From assembly GCA_965262785.1 (NCBI GenBank), contig OZ253559.1:2542001-2606000 (forward strand): a stretch of DNA of 64,000 nt. The letters run 5' to 3'. Made by a program: the position numbers and the translations under genes. Shown in pieces: positions 1 through 9,651 of this stretch. The DNA comes from G965218495 sp965262785. Lineage in GTDB: Bacteria > Bacteroidota > Rhodothermia > Rhodothermales > Bin80. The notes under the pieces were generated by a model. That model saw only the letters and a list, made by a program, of their open reading frames with translations, was not told the origin of the DNA and searched no databases. Position 1 is the stretch's first letter. Each line of letters starts with the position of its first letter.

Positions 1-74
1 GGGGCAGTTAGAACCGGTTCTGGCAGTCAGCGACCACACGGTAAATAGCGTGTTCCACACCGTGCAACATAACC

Positions 75-654
75 GTGTTGTGCACACCGTTTCGGAATGT
101 CCCGGGCTTCCTACTTCTTAGCGATGGAGGGACACCCAAGGCGATTGAGCGGGTTATTCCATCCAAATCGGATACAGCTCAAGAGCTGACCAGAGAGTAC
201 GGGCGGGGCAGGTGCATAGCCAAGTATGTAGTTCCCAAAATTATGGCTATCGTGGGCTGCTCCGGCCTTCCGCTGTCCATCGGCACCCACTCGGCGCAGC
301 GGCACGATATCAAGAGCGTGCAGCGGAGCCTCAACCAGGTGTTCCTCGAAGGTCCCCCGGAGGAGCTGGTTGGCGACAGGGCGTACGAATTCGCCGAGCC
401 GCTGGACGTGCCCGGGTGGCAAGAAGCGGGGCGTCGAGATGATTGCGTCTCTCCAGAGGTATCGGGCGGGCCTGAAGACTCAGGACGGGTACTGCCTCCG
501 CAGGTTCAAACGGCGGCGGATCGTCGAGCTGTTCTTCGCTTGGCTCCAGTGGAGGTGCCGCGTCTTTACCAGACGGGATCATCACGCCGAAAACGTCCTC
601 GGATTTGCCCAGTTCGCGACCCTAAGACCGGTGCTTAAGCCGCTTTGTAGCTGA
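75..654 (+). pseudogene. IS5-family transposase remnant (frameshifted)
   Basis: Remnant of a DDE transposase of the IS5 family. The first frame carries KIMAI, GLPLSIGT and LVGDRAYE, which match the segment holding the second catalytic Asp (the family's IGDRAYD). About 60 codons later the match continues one frame over with LKTQDGYCLRRFKRRRIVEL and FFAWLQ, ending in AENVLGFAQF, the usual C-terminal segment containing the catalytic Glu. The switch lies near 405-415, so a frameshift separates the two halves and the protein cannot be made. The N-terminal domain is not recognisable, and the element may begin outside the window. Family identity is from motif recognition only; I did not find terminal inverted repeats. 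Confidence 0.7.
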
Positions 655-862
655 GATAGGCCTAATTCTCGTGAATAAGGTGGGATACATAGTGTCATCT
701 AGTCTCTGCATCATAGCTTTGCGGGCTTGACTCCGCTCACCCGGCCAGGTCCTGTTGTCGCGGTGAAGACGGCCGAATAGTATCCACACTGCCCAAAGTC
801 ACCAAAGGGGGGCGTGCCTGCCCAAATCAATACTCTCTGTCCAACATCGAGGAACTAACGAA

Positions 863-3001
863 ATGCCTAAGTCGAACCAGGACTGGTGGCCAAACCAGTT
901 GAACCTGACGATTCTCCACCGCCACGGCCGCTTGCCGAATCCTCTGGGCGAGGAATTCGACTACGCCGAGGAATTCAAGTCTCTTGACTTGGATGCCTTG
1001 AAGAAGGACATTTGCGAGTTGATGACAACGTCGCAAGACTGGTGGCCGGCCGACTACGGCCACTATGGGCCGCTTTTCATTCGGATGGCATGGCACAGCG
1101 CAGGCACGTACCGCATCAGCGATGGCCGCGGCGGCGGCGCTTTCGGCACCCAACGCTTCGCACCCCTCAATAGTTGGCCCGACAACGCGAACCTCGACAA
1201 GGCGCGCCGATTGCTTTGGCCAATCAAACAGAAGTACGGCCGGAAGATCTCCTGGGCCGACCTGATGATCTTCGCCGGCAACTGTGCCTTGGAGTCGATG
1301 GGATTGAAGACGCTCGGTTTCGGCGGAGGCCGAGAGGATGTGTGGGAACCTGATGACGTCGATTGGGGGCCAGAGGACACGTGGCTTGGAGACGAGCGCT
1401 ACAGTGGCGACCGGGAACTCCAGGAGCCTCTTGGCGCCGTGCAGATGGGACTGATCTATGTGAATCCGGAGGGGCCGAACGGAATACCGGACCCCGTCGC
1501 GGCAGCCAGGGACATTCGGGAGACTTTCCGGCGCATGGCAATGAATGACGAGGAGACCGTCGCGCTTATTGCCGGCGGGCACACCTTCGGCAAGGCGCAT
1601 GGTGCCGCCGATGTGGGCCGGTATGTCGGTCCCCAACCAGAGGGTGCCGACCTGGATGAGCAGGGCCTCGGCTGGAGGAACAGCTTCGGTACCGGCAAAG
1701 GCGGCGATTCCATCACCAGCGGGTTGGAGGGCGCTTGGACAACCAACCCGGCGAAGTGGGACAACAACTTCCTCAAGAACCTGCACGGCTACGAGTGGGG
1801 GCAGGTGTCGAGTCCTGCAGGTGCGGCGCAGTGGACTCCGAAGGATGCCGCTGCTGAGGGCACCGTGCCTGATGCTCACGATCCATCGAAGAAGCACGCC
1901 CCCATGATGCTGACGACGGACCTTGCATTGAGGATGGACCCGGACTATGCGCCGATTGCGAAGCGCTTCCTGAAGAACCCTGAGGAACTAGCGGACGCAT
2001 TCGCCCGCGCATGGTACAAGCTGACGCACCGCGACATGGGGCCCCGCACGCGGTGTCTCGGTCCGTGGGTGCCGGCTGAGCCGCAGTTGTGGCAGGATCC
2101 CGTCCCTGATGTCGACCATGAGCTAATCGACGCGCAGGACATCGCCGACCTTAAATGCAGGGTCCTCGCATCGGGACTGTCCGTTTCCCAGCTGATCTCG
2201 ACCGCCTGGGCATCGGCGTCAACCTTTCGCGGGACCGACAAGCGCGGAGGGGCGAACGGGGCGCGCATCTGTCTAGCGCCGCAGAACAACTGGGAAGTCA
2301 ACGACCCGGCCGAGTTGGCCAAGGTGCTGCGGAGCCTGGAGGGAATCCAAAAGGATTTCAAGAGTTCGCAGTCTGGCGGGAAGCGGGTATCGATTGCCGA
2401 CTTGATCGTTCTGGGCGGCTGCGCGGCCGTCGAGCAAGCGGCGGCGAATGCCGGGCACGAAGTGCAGGTGCCGTTCTTGCCCGGGCGCACGGACGCGTCG
2501 CAGGAGCAAACCGACGTGGACTCGTTTGCAGTGCTCGAGCCTACAGCGGACGGGTTCCGCAACTTTCATGGAATTCGACACCGGAGATCAGCGGTGGAGC
2601 TGCTGGTGGATCGAGCCTGCATGCTGACACTGACCGCTCCCGAGATGACGGTGCTTGTTGGCGGCATGCGCGCCATGAATGCCAACTTTGGGCGCTCAGA
2701 GCTTGGCGTTTTCACCCAGCGGCCGGAGACGTTGACCAACGAGTTTTTCTTGAACCTGCTCGACATGAATACCGAATGGAAGGTGTCCGCCGCATCCAAA
2801 GGCTTGTTCGAGGGGCGCGACCGGAAGTCGGGAAGGCTAAAGTGGACCGCCACCAGCGTCGACCTCGTCTTTGGTTCGAATTCCCAACTCCGAGCGATCT
2901 CGGAGGTCTACGCATCTGACGACTCGCAGCAGGCCTTCGTTCGCGACTTCGTGGCTGCGTGGGATAAGGTGATGAATCTGGATCGCTTCGACCTTGCCTG
3001 A
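863..3001 (+). CDS. katG: catalase-peroxidase KatG
   Basis: Heme catalase-peroxidase that removes hydrogen peroxide and can also act as a peroxidase. The 712-residue product has the normal two-domain length. In the N-terminal domain the distal site RMAWHSAGTYR gives Arg74, Trp77 and His78, and the proximal heme ligand is His240 in GGHTFGKAHG. The residues of the family's Trp-Tyr-Met covalent adduct, needed for catalase activity, are all present (Trp77, Tyr199 in GLIYVNPEG, Met225 in FRRMAMND). The C-terminal domain ends in the usual AAWDKVMNLDRFD. The ATG follows a GAGGAA ribosome-binding sequence and opens with the typical QDWWPNQLNL. No signal peptide is seen, so it is cytoplasmic. It stands alone beside an IS remnant, with no OxyR/Fur-type regulator next to it. 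Confidence 0.97.
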   Translation: MPKSNQDWWPNQLNLTILHRHGRLPNPLGEEFDYAEEFKSLDLDALKKDICELMTTSQDWWPADYGHYGPLFIRMAWHSAGTYRISDGRGGGAFGTQRFAPLNSWPDNANLDKARRLLWPIKQKYGRKISWADLMIFAGNCALESMGLKTLGFGGGREDVWEPDDVDWGPEDTWLGDERYSGDRELQEPLGAVQMGLIYVNPEGPNGIPDPVAAARDIRETFRRMAMNDEETVALIAGGHTFGKAHGAADVGRYVGPQPEGADLDEQGLGWRNSFGTGKGGDSITSGLEGAWTTNPAKWDNNFLKNLHGYEWGQVSSPAGAAQWTPKDAAAEGTVPDAHDPSKKHAPMMLTTDLALRMDPDYAPIAKRFLKNPEELADAFARAWYKLTHRDMGPRTRCLGPWVPAEPQLWQDPVPDVDHELIDAQDIADLKCRVLASGLSVSQLISTAWASASTFRGTDKRGGANGARICLAPQNNWEVNDPAELAKVLRSLEGIQKDFKSSQSGGKRVSIADLIVLGGCAAVEQAAANAGHEVQVPFLPGRTDASQEQTDVDSFAVLEPTADGFRNFHGIRHRRSAVELLVDRACMLTLTAPEMTVLVGGMRAMNANFGRSELGVFTQRPETLTNEFFLNLLDMNTEWKVSAASKGLFEGRDRKSGRLKWTATSVDLVFGSNSQLRAISEVYASDDSQQAFVRDFVAAWDKVMNLDRFDLA

Positions 3002-3374
3002 ATCCCTTGTTCCTCACGCGTCTCGACTGCAAGCATGGTCTGCTCATAGGCAGCTCAAGGAGCATCGGCCTGGGATTGGTCCGCAAGTGTGCGGACGTGG
3101 CGGTCAGCTACCGCCGTTTCGACGGTAACCTCGGCCCCCGCCCGCACAAACTTGTGGAAGAGGGTGGGCGGCTTTGCCGATTTCAGTCCGTTGCCAATCC
3201 CGGTTGCCTGGAGCCGATAGAGCGTATTGGCCGTGTGGGTGAGCTGCAGGTCCACGTCAATGTTCATGGGTACTGCGATGCTGAGCGCATCTATGTAACA
3301 GAGGTCGATGGCATCGGCCGTGACATGGGCGCTGCATAGAAGCCCGCCGGAATCATGGGATGGCCGGGCATGCC
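3002..3374. other. Unassigned stretch after katG
   Basis: About 370 bases without a convincing gene. Both strands hold ORFs of about 110-120 codons here (plus 3007-3339, minus 3055-3426). The minus-strand one has a beta-strand-like alternation of hydrophobic residues, but I recognise neither, and neither has a good ribosome-binding site. Since the following segment is a decayed TonB receptor, this may be scrambled remnant DNA. Confidence 0.35.
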
Positions 3375-4184
3375 ACTGTGCTCGAGCGCCGTCTATCCCT
3401 GAAAACGGATTTTTCGGTCGCGGCAACAGAACGCGTGCGACCGCAGGAGGCCAATCAGGTGGCTTTGGGGCTGGCGACGTCGCTGCGGGGCGGGCGCTAC
3501 GAGATCACGATCGAATGCTAATGCAAGAGGATGTGGCACCTGATCGAGCACAAGGAGGATGCCGACTATCTTGGAGTAGCACTCGGCCCCTGGCAGGACA
3601 AGATTGACAACGGCCGCGGCTGGTCGTATGGGGCGGAGTTCTTTCTGCAAAAGCAGTTAGGGCGAAATACGGGATGGTGGGGATCTGCACTCTCACGTAC
3701 GCAGCGGAAGATTGCTGCGCTCAACGATTGCATGAAACTCCCCTGCACATCCGATCGCCATTGCGTTATCTCCTTGGTTGTGAATCATCGCCTCTGTGCA
3801 CTAGTCTTATTTTTGGAAACCTGGGTGTATGGCACCGGTCAGTCCATCTGGCAGCTCGTAGAATAGTTCCATGGAGTGAACTACGATGCCGGGTGGCTCG
3901 TTGGTCCCGGGATCACCTATCGTTACGTCCCTATGGGCCACAGAATGGATCAAGGATCCCCTCCTACCATCTCTTGACAAACATCCGGTCTTTTTGCACA
4001 GTCAGTCCGGCGGACACGGCGTGAATGGTCCTTCGGCCACTACAACGCGTATAGTCGAAGGAATCCATTCATTTTGAATGCAACGCCAGAAAAGGGAGTG
4101 GGCGATGGGCCAAGCCATTTGATTTTCAGACAGATCACGATTTTTCCCATCATACCGTTTGCAACCTTACGCTTGGAGTGGTGA
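3375..4184 (+). pseudogene. TonB-dependent receptor, decayed C-terminal barrel
   Basis: Remains of the last third of an outer-membrane TonB-dependent receptor. Reading across frames gives recognisable barrel blocks in the right order: RRLSLKTDFS, then ERVRPQEANQVALGLATSL, YEITIE, LIEHKEDADYLGV, GRGWSYGAEFFLQKQLG, TGWWGSALSRTQRKI, TWVYGTGQSI, PQNGSRIPSYH, YNAYSRRNPF and finally RQITIFPIIPF near the C-terminus. The last block is open in one frame up to the TGA at 4182-4184. At least three frame changes and an in-frame stop near 3519 break the gene, and most of the N-terminal half (plug domain, carboxypeptidase-like domain) is missing. The stop lies only 3 bases before the next gene, so the two were probably once co-transcribed. 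Its former substrate is unknown; the sialidase nearby suggests glycan uptake. Confidence 0.8.
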
Positions 4185-4187
4185 CCC

Positions 4188-5387
4188 ATGAAACGACCGC
4201 GGCGAGTTTTTTGCGCACTGCTCCTCGTGACTTGGATGGCCTGCGAAACGGTCGTCGAGACCGATCCGTCTGCATACGAGATCGTCGTCGTGCCGGAAGA
4301 AGCCCTGATCGTTGGGGAGGGGGGCGGGGCCCAGTTCTCGGCATTCTCGTACGACGCTGCCGGGCAGACGGTCACGGCCACTGTCGAGTGGTCTGTGGAC
4401 AATTCGGGGGTTGCCGAGATTTCCGACGGAGGATTCGCAATCGGACGGGCCAACGGTGTGACCACCATCACCGCGATGGTCGGCGGGATCAGCGGCACAG
4501 CGCAGCTCGAAGTGTACGCGCCGCGAATCATCACCGACTACGAACCCGGGAAGCACTACTTCGGGCGGCGGGACTACGTGGAGTACATCCCGGGCGAATT
4601 GCCCGTAATCCTTTCTTCCGCCCATGGGGGCCACCTTGTGCCGGCCGAAATCCCGGACCGGAGCTATGGTGTCCTTCGCAGCGACCTCAACACGCTGGAG
4701 CTCACGATTGCCATGCGTCAGGCCCTGATGGAACTGACCGGCCAGGCGCCCCACGTCATTCTCTCCCACCTGCACCGCAGCAAGCTGGATGCCAATCGCG
4801 AGATCGAGGAGGCCGCGGCGGGTAATCCGTACGCTGAGCTGGCGTGGATGGAGTTTCAGGACTGGATTGTGACGGCCCGGACATCCGTGGCGGGCGAGTT
4901 CGGCAATGGAGTATACTTCGACATCCACGGACATGGCCACGATATCGGCCGCCTTGAATTGGGGTACCTTCTCACCGCAGCAGAGCTCAACCGGCTCGAC
5001 GTCAACCTCAACTCACTCGAGATCGTGGAGCGCACAAGCATCCGCCAACTGGGTCGCACTTCGCCGATCCCCTTCTCGCAGCTTCTACGGGGACCTACTT
5101 CGCTGGGAGGCCTCTTCCAGGAGGAGGGCATTCCCTCGGTCCCTAGTCCCGCCGCGCACGGACCGGGTGACGACCCTTACTTCCGTGGCGGATACAACAC
5201 CCGCCGGCACGGCTCTTTCTACGACTCCGAGGTTATCGACGGGATCCAGATCGAATATCACTACCAGGGAGTGAGGGATTCAGAGGAAAACCGGAAGGCG
5301 AACGCCGCCAAGACTGCCATCGTAATCCGCAAGTTCATGCTGGAGCACTATGGGACGTTTGAGACAGGATCGTTCGCGCCGCGATGA
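4188..5387 (+). CDS. lipoprotein with Ig-like and N-formylglutamate-amidohydrolase-like domains
   Basis: Predicted secreted lipoprotein of 399 residues. A lipobox (LVTWMAC) ends the signal peptide near residue 19. Residues about 28-110 look like a bacterial Ig-like (BIG2) domain (WSVDNSGVAEIS, GVTTITA). The rest resembles the N-formylglutamate amidohydrolase family: HGGHLVP near residue 145, HLHRSKLDANRE near 190, DIHGHGH near 245 and a C-terminal QIEYHYQGVRD. Those His/Asp/Glu residues would bind the metal of this zinc-dependent family. The usual family members are cytoplasmic enzymes of histidine breakdown; an exported version with an Ig-like domain more likely acts on another N-acyl or peptide substrate at the cell surface, which is inference. 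The ATG is preceded by TTGGAG and follows a dead TonB receptor, its likely former operon partner. Confidence 0.75.
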   Translation: MKRPRRVFCALLLVTWMACETVVETDPSAYEIVVVPEEALIVGEGGGAQFSAFSYDAAGQTVTATVEWSVDNSGVAEISDGGFAIGRANGVTTITAMVGGISGTAQLEVYAPRIITDYEPGKHYFGRRDYVEYIPGELPVILSSAHGGHLVPAEIPDRSYGVLRSDLNTLELTIAMRQALMELTGQAPHVILSHLHRSKLDANREIEEAAAGNPYAELAWMEFQDWIVTARTSVAGEFGNGVYFDIHGHGHDIGRLELGYLLTAAELNRLDVNLNSLEIVERTSIRQLGRTSPIPFSQLLRGPTSLGGLFQEEGIPSVPSPAAHGPGDDPYFRGGYNTRRHGSFYDSEVIDGIQIEYHYQGVRDSEENRKANAAKTAIVIRKFMLEHYGTFETGSFAPR

Positions 5388-5908
5388 CATGAGTCTCGTT
5401 GCGGGAGGATCCGCGCCGGTCATCGCGGACCTTTTGGGGTGACTGGAAGTGGTCGCGGACCCTCGTAACAAAGCGTCCGTCAAAAGCTTTCTGAATCACG
5501 TGTTCGGCTGCCGTAGGGTGAAGATGCCGGTAGTCGCGCCGGTCGTCGCCGGAAAAGTTGCCGGAGCAATGGCTAAAGCGGCGGGTGGACTACCAGTGGA
5601 GCCTGCCCGGTCGTTGGTCGATGTTAGCTTCACAGAGGACAAGTTTGCCGGCATTTTTTACCTTCTGAAGTAGCTGCTGCAGCGGTTGGAGCCGGATCAG
5701 CTACTTGCGGCTACCAAGGAGCTCTTCCAGGCCGGTGCCTTTTCGCTGCGCACTGGCAATGCAGGCTCCGCAGGCAGCAAGCAGCACCGATGCAATCAGG
5801 ACAGTCCAACTTTGCGGGCAAATTGGCGCCAGGGCATGCCGAGGGGAGAGACACCACGTAACTTTGTTGCAACTGCTTAACGGAATTGATCAGATTGGTA
5901 CGCCACCC
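5388..5908. other. Intergenic region with a possible gene fragment
   Basis: About 520 bases between two plus-strand genes. A plus-strand ORF at 5449-5673 (74 codons, Ala/Val-rich, ending VDVSFTEDKFAGIFYLLK) continues in the same frame after a TAG with a helix-like LLQRLEPDQLLAATKELF, so it could be a decayed gene broken by a nonsense codon. I do not recognise the family and see no clear ribosome-binding site. Confidence 0.3.
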
Positions 5909-7066
5909 ATGAAAACATCTATGCTGGCTATTCTGGTATTCGCGTCACTAGGCGCTCACTGCGAGCGCTATTCTCGACCTTCATCGCAGGGCACGCAGGA
6001 CGAAAAGCCAGAAATTGCAGAGGGAGTAATTGCGTACCAGGACTTGTTTAACAGTTCGATGCGCAATGGTGTATCCTGCTACCGGATCCCTGCCCTTATA
6101 ACGGCACCCAACGGTGACCTGGTTGCTGCCATTGATGAGCGCGTGCCTTCTTGTAGCGACCTGAGAGGAAGTAGAGACATCAACATTGTCGCACGACGTA
6201 GTAGCGACCAAGGAGACACATGGTCGGCGATTGAAACCGTAGTGGACTTTCCGTTGGGAAGGTCCGCCTCTGACCCATCTATGATTGTAGACGAGGTAAC
6301 AGGCGAAATATTTTTGTTTTACAATGTCATGGATCTGGACAAGGAGCCGGACGTCTACTATCTCCATGTGAGAAAGAGCGCTGACAATGGATCGACGTGG
6401 AGCGAGCCAGAGGACATTACGCTCCAAGTAACAAGGCCTGACTGGCACAACGATTTTAAGTTCATCACCTCGGGGCATGGAATTCAGACCCGCACTGGTA
6501 AGTTGTTGCACACGCTCGTGAACTTAGAAAATGGCCTGCGCCTTTTCGGGAGTGATGATCACGGAGAGTCATGGTTTCTCATCGATACGCCCGTTGTGCC
6601 GGGCAATGAGTCTAAAGTGGTGGAGTTGGCAGATGGCACCTGGATGATAAACAGCCGTGTAAATGGAGCAGGAGTGCGTTACGTCCACACCTCAACGGAT
6701 GAGGGGAAAACCTGGGAGACCAGACCTGAGCCGTCACTCTTGGACCCGGGATGCAATGGCAGTATAATTCGATACACGGCCATTGAAGACGGTTTTGCCA
6801 GGAATAGACTGCTTTTCTCCAACGCCAACAGTGCAGATGGTCGAACAAACATGACCGTACGCGTGAGCTATGATGAAGGCCATTCGTGGACTGCAAGCAA
6901 GACCATTTACACGGGAGGGTCCGCTTATTCCTCTTTGACGGTTCTCGAAGAAGGTGATATCGGATTGCTATTTGAGAAAGACGGCTACAAAGAAAATGTG
7001 TTCGTCCGCTTCTCGCTAGCATGGGTAACCGACGGCGAGGACAGATATGATGAAGCCCAGAAGTAG
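5909..7066 (+). CDS. GH33 sialidase (exo-alpha-sialidase)
   Basis: Sialidase that releases terminal sialic acids from glycoconjugates, exported to the periplasm or cell surface. The 385-residue product starts with a hydrophobic leader (MKTSMLAILVFASLG) with a possible lipid-attachment Cys just after it (GAHCE). It then shows the family's YRIPAL motif near residue 55, followed by Asp-box repeats of the S-x-D-x-G-x-T-W type at five places (SSDQGDTW, SADNGSTW, SDDHGESW, STDEGKTW, SYDEGHSW), the signature of the six-bladed sialidase propeller. I chose the ATG at 5909 because it gives this leader; an upstream extension to 5705 reads as non-coding. It lies 107 bases before the Kelch-symporter fusion and near N-acetylneuraminate lyase, so it should feed a sialic-acid pathway. 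Base composition is more A+T-rich than the neighbours, which may mean separate acquisition. Confidence 0.92.
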   Translation: MKTSMLAILVFASLGAHCERYSRPSSQGTQDEKPEIAEGVIAYQDLFNSSMRNGVSCYRIPALITAPNGDLVAAIDERVPSCSDLRGSRDINIVARRSSDQGDTWSAIETVVDFPLGRSASDPSMIVDEVTGEIFLFYNVMDLDKEPDVYYLHVRKSADNGSTWSEPEDITLQVTRPDWHNDFKFITSGHGIQTRTGKLLHTLVNLENGLRLFGSDDHGESWFLIDTPVVPGNESKVVELADGTWMINSRVNGAGVRYVHTSTDEGKTWETRPEPSLLDPGCNGSIIRYTAIEDGFARNRLLFSNANSADGRTNMTVRVSYDEGHSWTASKTIYTGGSAYSSLTVLEEGDIGLLFEKDGYKENVFVRFSLAWVTDGEDRYDEAQK

Positions 7067-7173
7067 ACCACGCAAGTGTTGTCAGCCTGGCGGCGTAGAG
7101 GACTCGAGAAGCAGGTCTTCATCTCAATCGTAGACCCAAGCCGCATCAGGGCGTGCATGTATCGGCATCGACA

Positions 7174-9651
7174 ATGGGGAGAATAGCCCTTCTGCTGATT
7201 GCTACCCATTTGTTGTGGTTGCCGGACGCATCGCGTGCCCAGGAACGCCAACATTTCCCCACGGTGCTCTATTCGTGGAGCAGGTTGCCGGATCTTCCTG
7301 ATTCAATCGGAGTCGCGGGAGCCTGCGCTGGTGTCTCAGGCGACGCCTTGATCATTGCGGGCGGTGCCCAATTTCCCGTATCGCTCTTCGAAGGCGGCGA
7401 AAAAGTTTGGACTGACCGTGTATATGTGTTGCAAAAAGAGGAGGGGGGCGTCTACTCCTGGCATCAAGAGCCAACCCTTGAAAAGCCGTTGGGATATGCT
7501 GTTTCGGTCACTTGGGGCGATGAGGTCATATGTGTCGGCGGTGGGAATGCACAGGAGCACTTTACTGATGTCTTCTCGCTGCGATGGCATGAGGGAATTG
7601 TTGAGCGGCGTTCATTGCCCGCGTTGCCGGCGCCAGCTGCGTTTTGGGCTGGAGCGCTGGTTGATAACACTATTTTTGTGGCTGGAGGGCTTCACGCTCC
7701 AGATGATTCGGCGGCCACGAAGAATTTCTGGGCCATCAATTTGTCCGATGTGGAACCGCGATGGGAAATCCTCGATCCCTGGCCGGGGCCAGCACGCTCC
7801 AATCCAATCGCCGCCGCGCACGACGGGTCCTTTTACCTCTTCAGCGGCGTCGAGCGCACGCCGGACGGGCAGGGCGGACTGTCGCTTCGCTTTCTGGCGG
7901 ATGCCTACCGTTTCCATCCGGATCAAGGATGGGAGCAGCTCGCCGACCTACCGCACGCTGTGGCGGCCGCACCGTCTCCAGCGGCAACATTCGGCCCTTC
8001 GCATCTATTGATCTTCGGTGGAAATGACGGTGCCGACGTGCACAGAGTGCAGGAGCTTCAAGACCGGCATCCCGGCTTTCGACGTGACATCCTGGCCTAT
8101 CACATCATCACCGACACCTGGGTAACGATGGACTCGTTACCGGCGGCGCACGTCACGACGCCGGTTGTCCAATGGGGTAATGACGTCGTCATACCAAGCG
8201 GGGAAATCCGTCCGGGTACGCGGTCGCCAGCAGTCTACCAGGCAACTACAGTTGCTCCGACAAATCAATTCGGTTTCACTAACTACCTGGTGCTGGGAGT
8301 CTATTTCCTGGTGATGGTGGGAATGGGATTCTATTTTTCCGGCCGCGAGAAAAGCGACCAAGATTACTTCCTTTCGCGTGGACGAATTCCGTGGTGGGCC
8401 GCTGGCATCAGCATCTTCGGTACCCAGCTCAGCGCGATCACATTCATGGCCATCCCGGCCACGGCCTATGCGACAGATTGGGTCTACATCCTCGGCCAGG
8501 CGACGATTGTTCTGCTTGCGCCGGTCGTTGTATACCTCTACCTGCCGTTTTTCCGGCGGCTCCAGATTACTACTGCCTACGAGTATCTGGAAAAGCGATT
8601 CAACGTGGTTGTGCGGCTCTTCGGCAGCACATCATTCATCGCCGTCCAACTCGGGCGAATGGGCATCGTGGTATTTCTACCCGCAATTGCCCTTTCAGCA
8701 GCGACGGGAGTGAATATCTATGCAGCAATTCTCTTGACGGGCCTCTTAAGCACCCTGTATACCACGCTCGGCGGCATTGAGGCGGTAGTCTGGTCCGATG
8801 TTGTGCAGGTGATTGTGCTAATGGGGGGAGCCCTGCTGAGCCTATTCATCATTGCGTTCAGCGTGGAGGGCGGCTGGACCGGCCTGATTTCCACAGCGGC
8901 AGCGCACGACAAGTTTCATATGACGAATTGGACATGGGACTATGCCTCCACAGGGGTTTGGGTCATAGTCGTCGGATGGACACTCAGCAACCTTATCCCG
9001 TATACGGCGGATCAGGCCGTTGTTCAGCGCTACCTGACGACGAAAAACGAGGCAGAGGCGGGCCGGTCCATCTGGACCAATGCCATCCTGACGGTCCCTG
9101 CAGGCTTGATTTTCTTTGGCTTGGGCACCGCTCTATTCGTGTTCTACCGGGAACATGCGGCCAGCTTGGAGCCCGCTCTCCAGACCGATGCCATTTTTCC
9201 GTTGTTTATCGTGCAGCAGTTGCCCGTAGGAGTGGCCGGTTTGTTGATCGCGGGTGTCTTCGCAGCGTCGATGTCGAGTCTGGACAGTAGCCTTAACAGC
9301 GTTGCCTCCGCTCTCGTGACAGACTTCTACAAACGCTTTGCGCCAGCTTCTACGGAGAAGGGGCGCCTGCGGCTGGCGCGCTGGCTGACAGTTGTACTTG
9401 GTGTGCTGGCAACAATGCTGGGTCTGCTATTGGCAACGTTTGATATCGCGTCGCTGTTCGATCTTTTCCTCGAATTGCTCGGCCTGTTCGGTGGAGGTCT
9501 TGCTGGGCTCTTTGCCCTGGGAATATTCACGCGCCGCGCCCATGGAACCGGGGCGCTCATCGGTGCCGTCTCTAGCGTTATCGCGATTTACCTTGTCAAG
9601 GTTTTTACTGCGGCCCACTTTTTCTGGCTCTACCCCTCTTTTAGTGGGTAA
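7174..9651 (+). CDS. Kelch/NanM-like propeller fused to sodium:solute symporter, 3' end cut by IS
   Basis: Predicted sialic-acid transporter with its own mutarotase-like domain. After a signal peptide (MGRIALLLIA to SRAQ), residues about 25-355 form Kelch-type repeats with recurring IIAGG, ICVGGG, FVAGG and IFGG strands, as in N-acetylneuraminate epimerase NanM. Residues from about 365 form a sodium/solute symporter (SSS) with NYLVLGVYF, YFLSRGRIPWWAAGISIFG, the inverted-repeat core helices, and AASMSSLDSSLNS. The annotated end is artificial: an ISL3-type element enters at 9626 inside AAHFF, replacing the natural last helix and tail with WLYPSFSG. The lost codons are at 11040-11206. A GTG at 7153 is an alternative start; ATG 7174 gives the better leader. 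Whether the truncated 826-residue protein still transports is unknown. Confidence 0.85.
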   Translation: MGRIALLLIATHLLWLPDASRAQERQHFPTVLYSWSRLPDLPDSIGVAGACAGVSGDALIIAGGAQFPVSLFEGGEKVWTDRVYVLQKEEGGVYSWHQEPTLEKPLGYAVSVTWGDEVICVGGGNAQEHFTDVFSLRWHEGIVERRSLPALPAPAAFWAGALVDNTIFVAGGLHAPDDSAATKNFWAINLSDVEPRWEILDPWPGPARSNPIAAAHDGSFYLFSGVERTPDGQGGLSLRFLADAYRFHPDQGWEQLADLPHAVAAAPSPAATFGPSHLLIFGGNDGADVHRVQELQDRHPGFRRDILAYHIITDTWVTMDSLPAAHVTTPVVQWGNDVVIPSGEIRPGTRSPAVYQATTVAPTNQFGFTNYLVLGVYFLVMVGMGFYFSGREKSDQDYFLSRGRIPWWAAGISIFGTQLSAITFMAIPATAYATDWVYILGQATIVLLAPVVVYLYLPFFRRLQITTAYEYLEKRFNVVVRLFGSTSFIAVQLGRMGIVVFLPAIALSAATGVNIYAAILLTGLLSTLYTTLGGIEAVVWSDVVQVIVLMGGALLSLFIIAFSVEGGWTGLISTAAAHDKFHMTNWTWDYASTGVWVIVVGWTLSNLIPYTADQAVVQRYLTTKNEAEAGRSIWTNAILTVPAGLIFFGLGTALFVFYREHAASLEPALQTDAIFPLFIVQQLPVGVAGLLIAGVFAASMSSLDSSLNSVASALVTDFYKRFAPASTEKGRLRLARWLTVVLGVLATMLGLLLATFDIASLFDLFLELLGLFGGGLAGLFALGIFTRRAHGTGALIGAVSSVIAIYLVKVFTAAHFFWLYPSFSG
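9618..9625. repeat. 8-bp target-site duplication of IS copy A (left)
   Basis: CTTTTTCT directly left of the IS end at 9626 and again directly right of the other end at 11032-11039. An 8-bp duplication is usual for ISL3-family insertions and shows where the element entered the symporter gene. Confidence 0.93.

Noticed and set aside
827..1897. Long minus-strand ORF (356 codons) opposite katG
   Set aside because: It lies entirely over the conserved katG frame, is Arg/Pro/Leu-rich without motifs, and has no ribosome-binding site; it is a codon-bias shadow.
863..3001. Loss of the adduct Met in KatG (Gln in DEQGLGW)
   Set aside because: The adduct Met is the one in FRRMAMND (Met225), which is present; the DEQ position is variable in the family.
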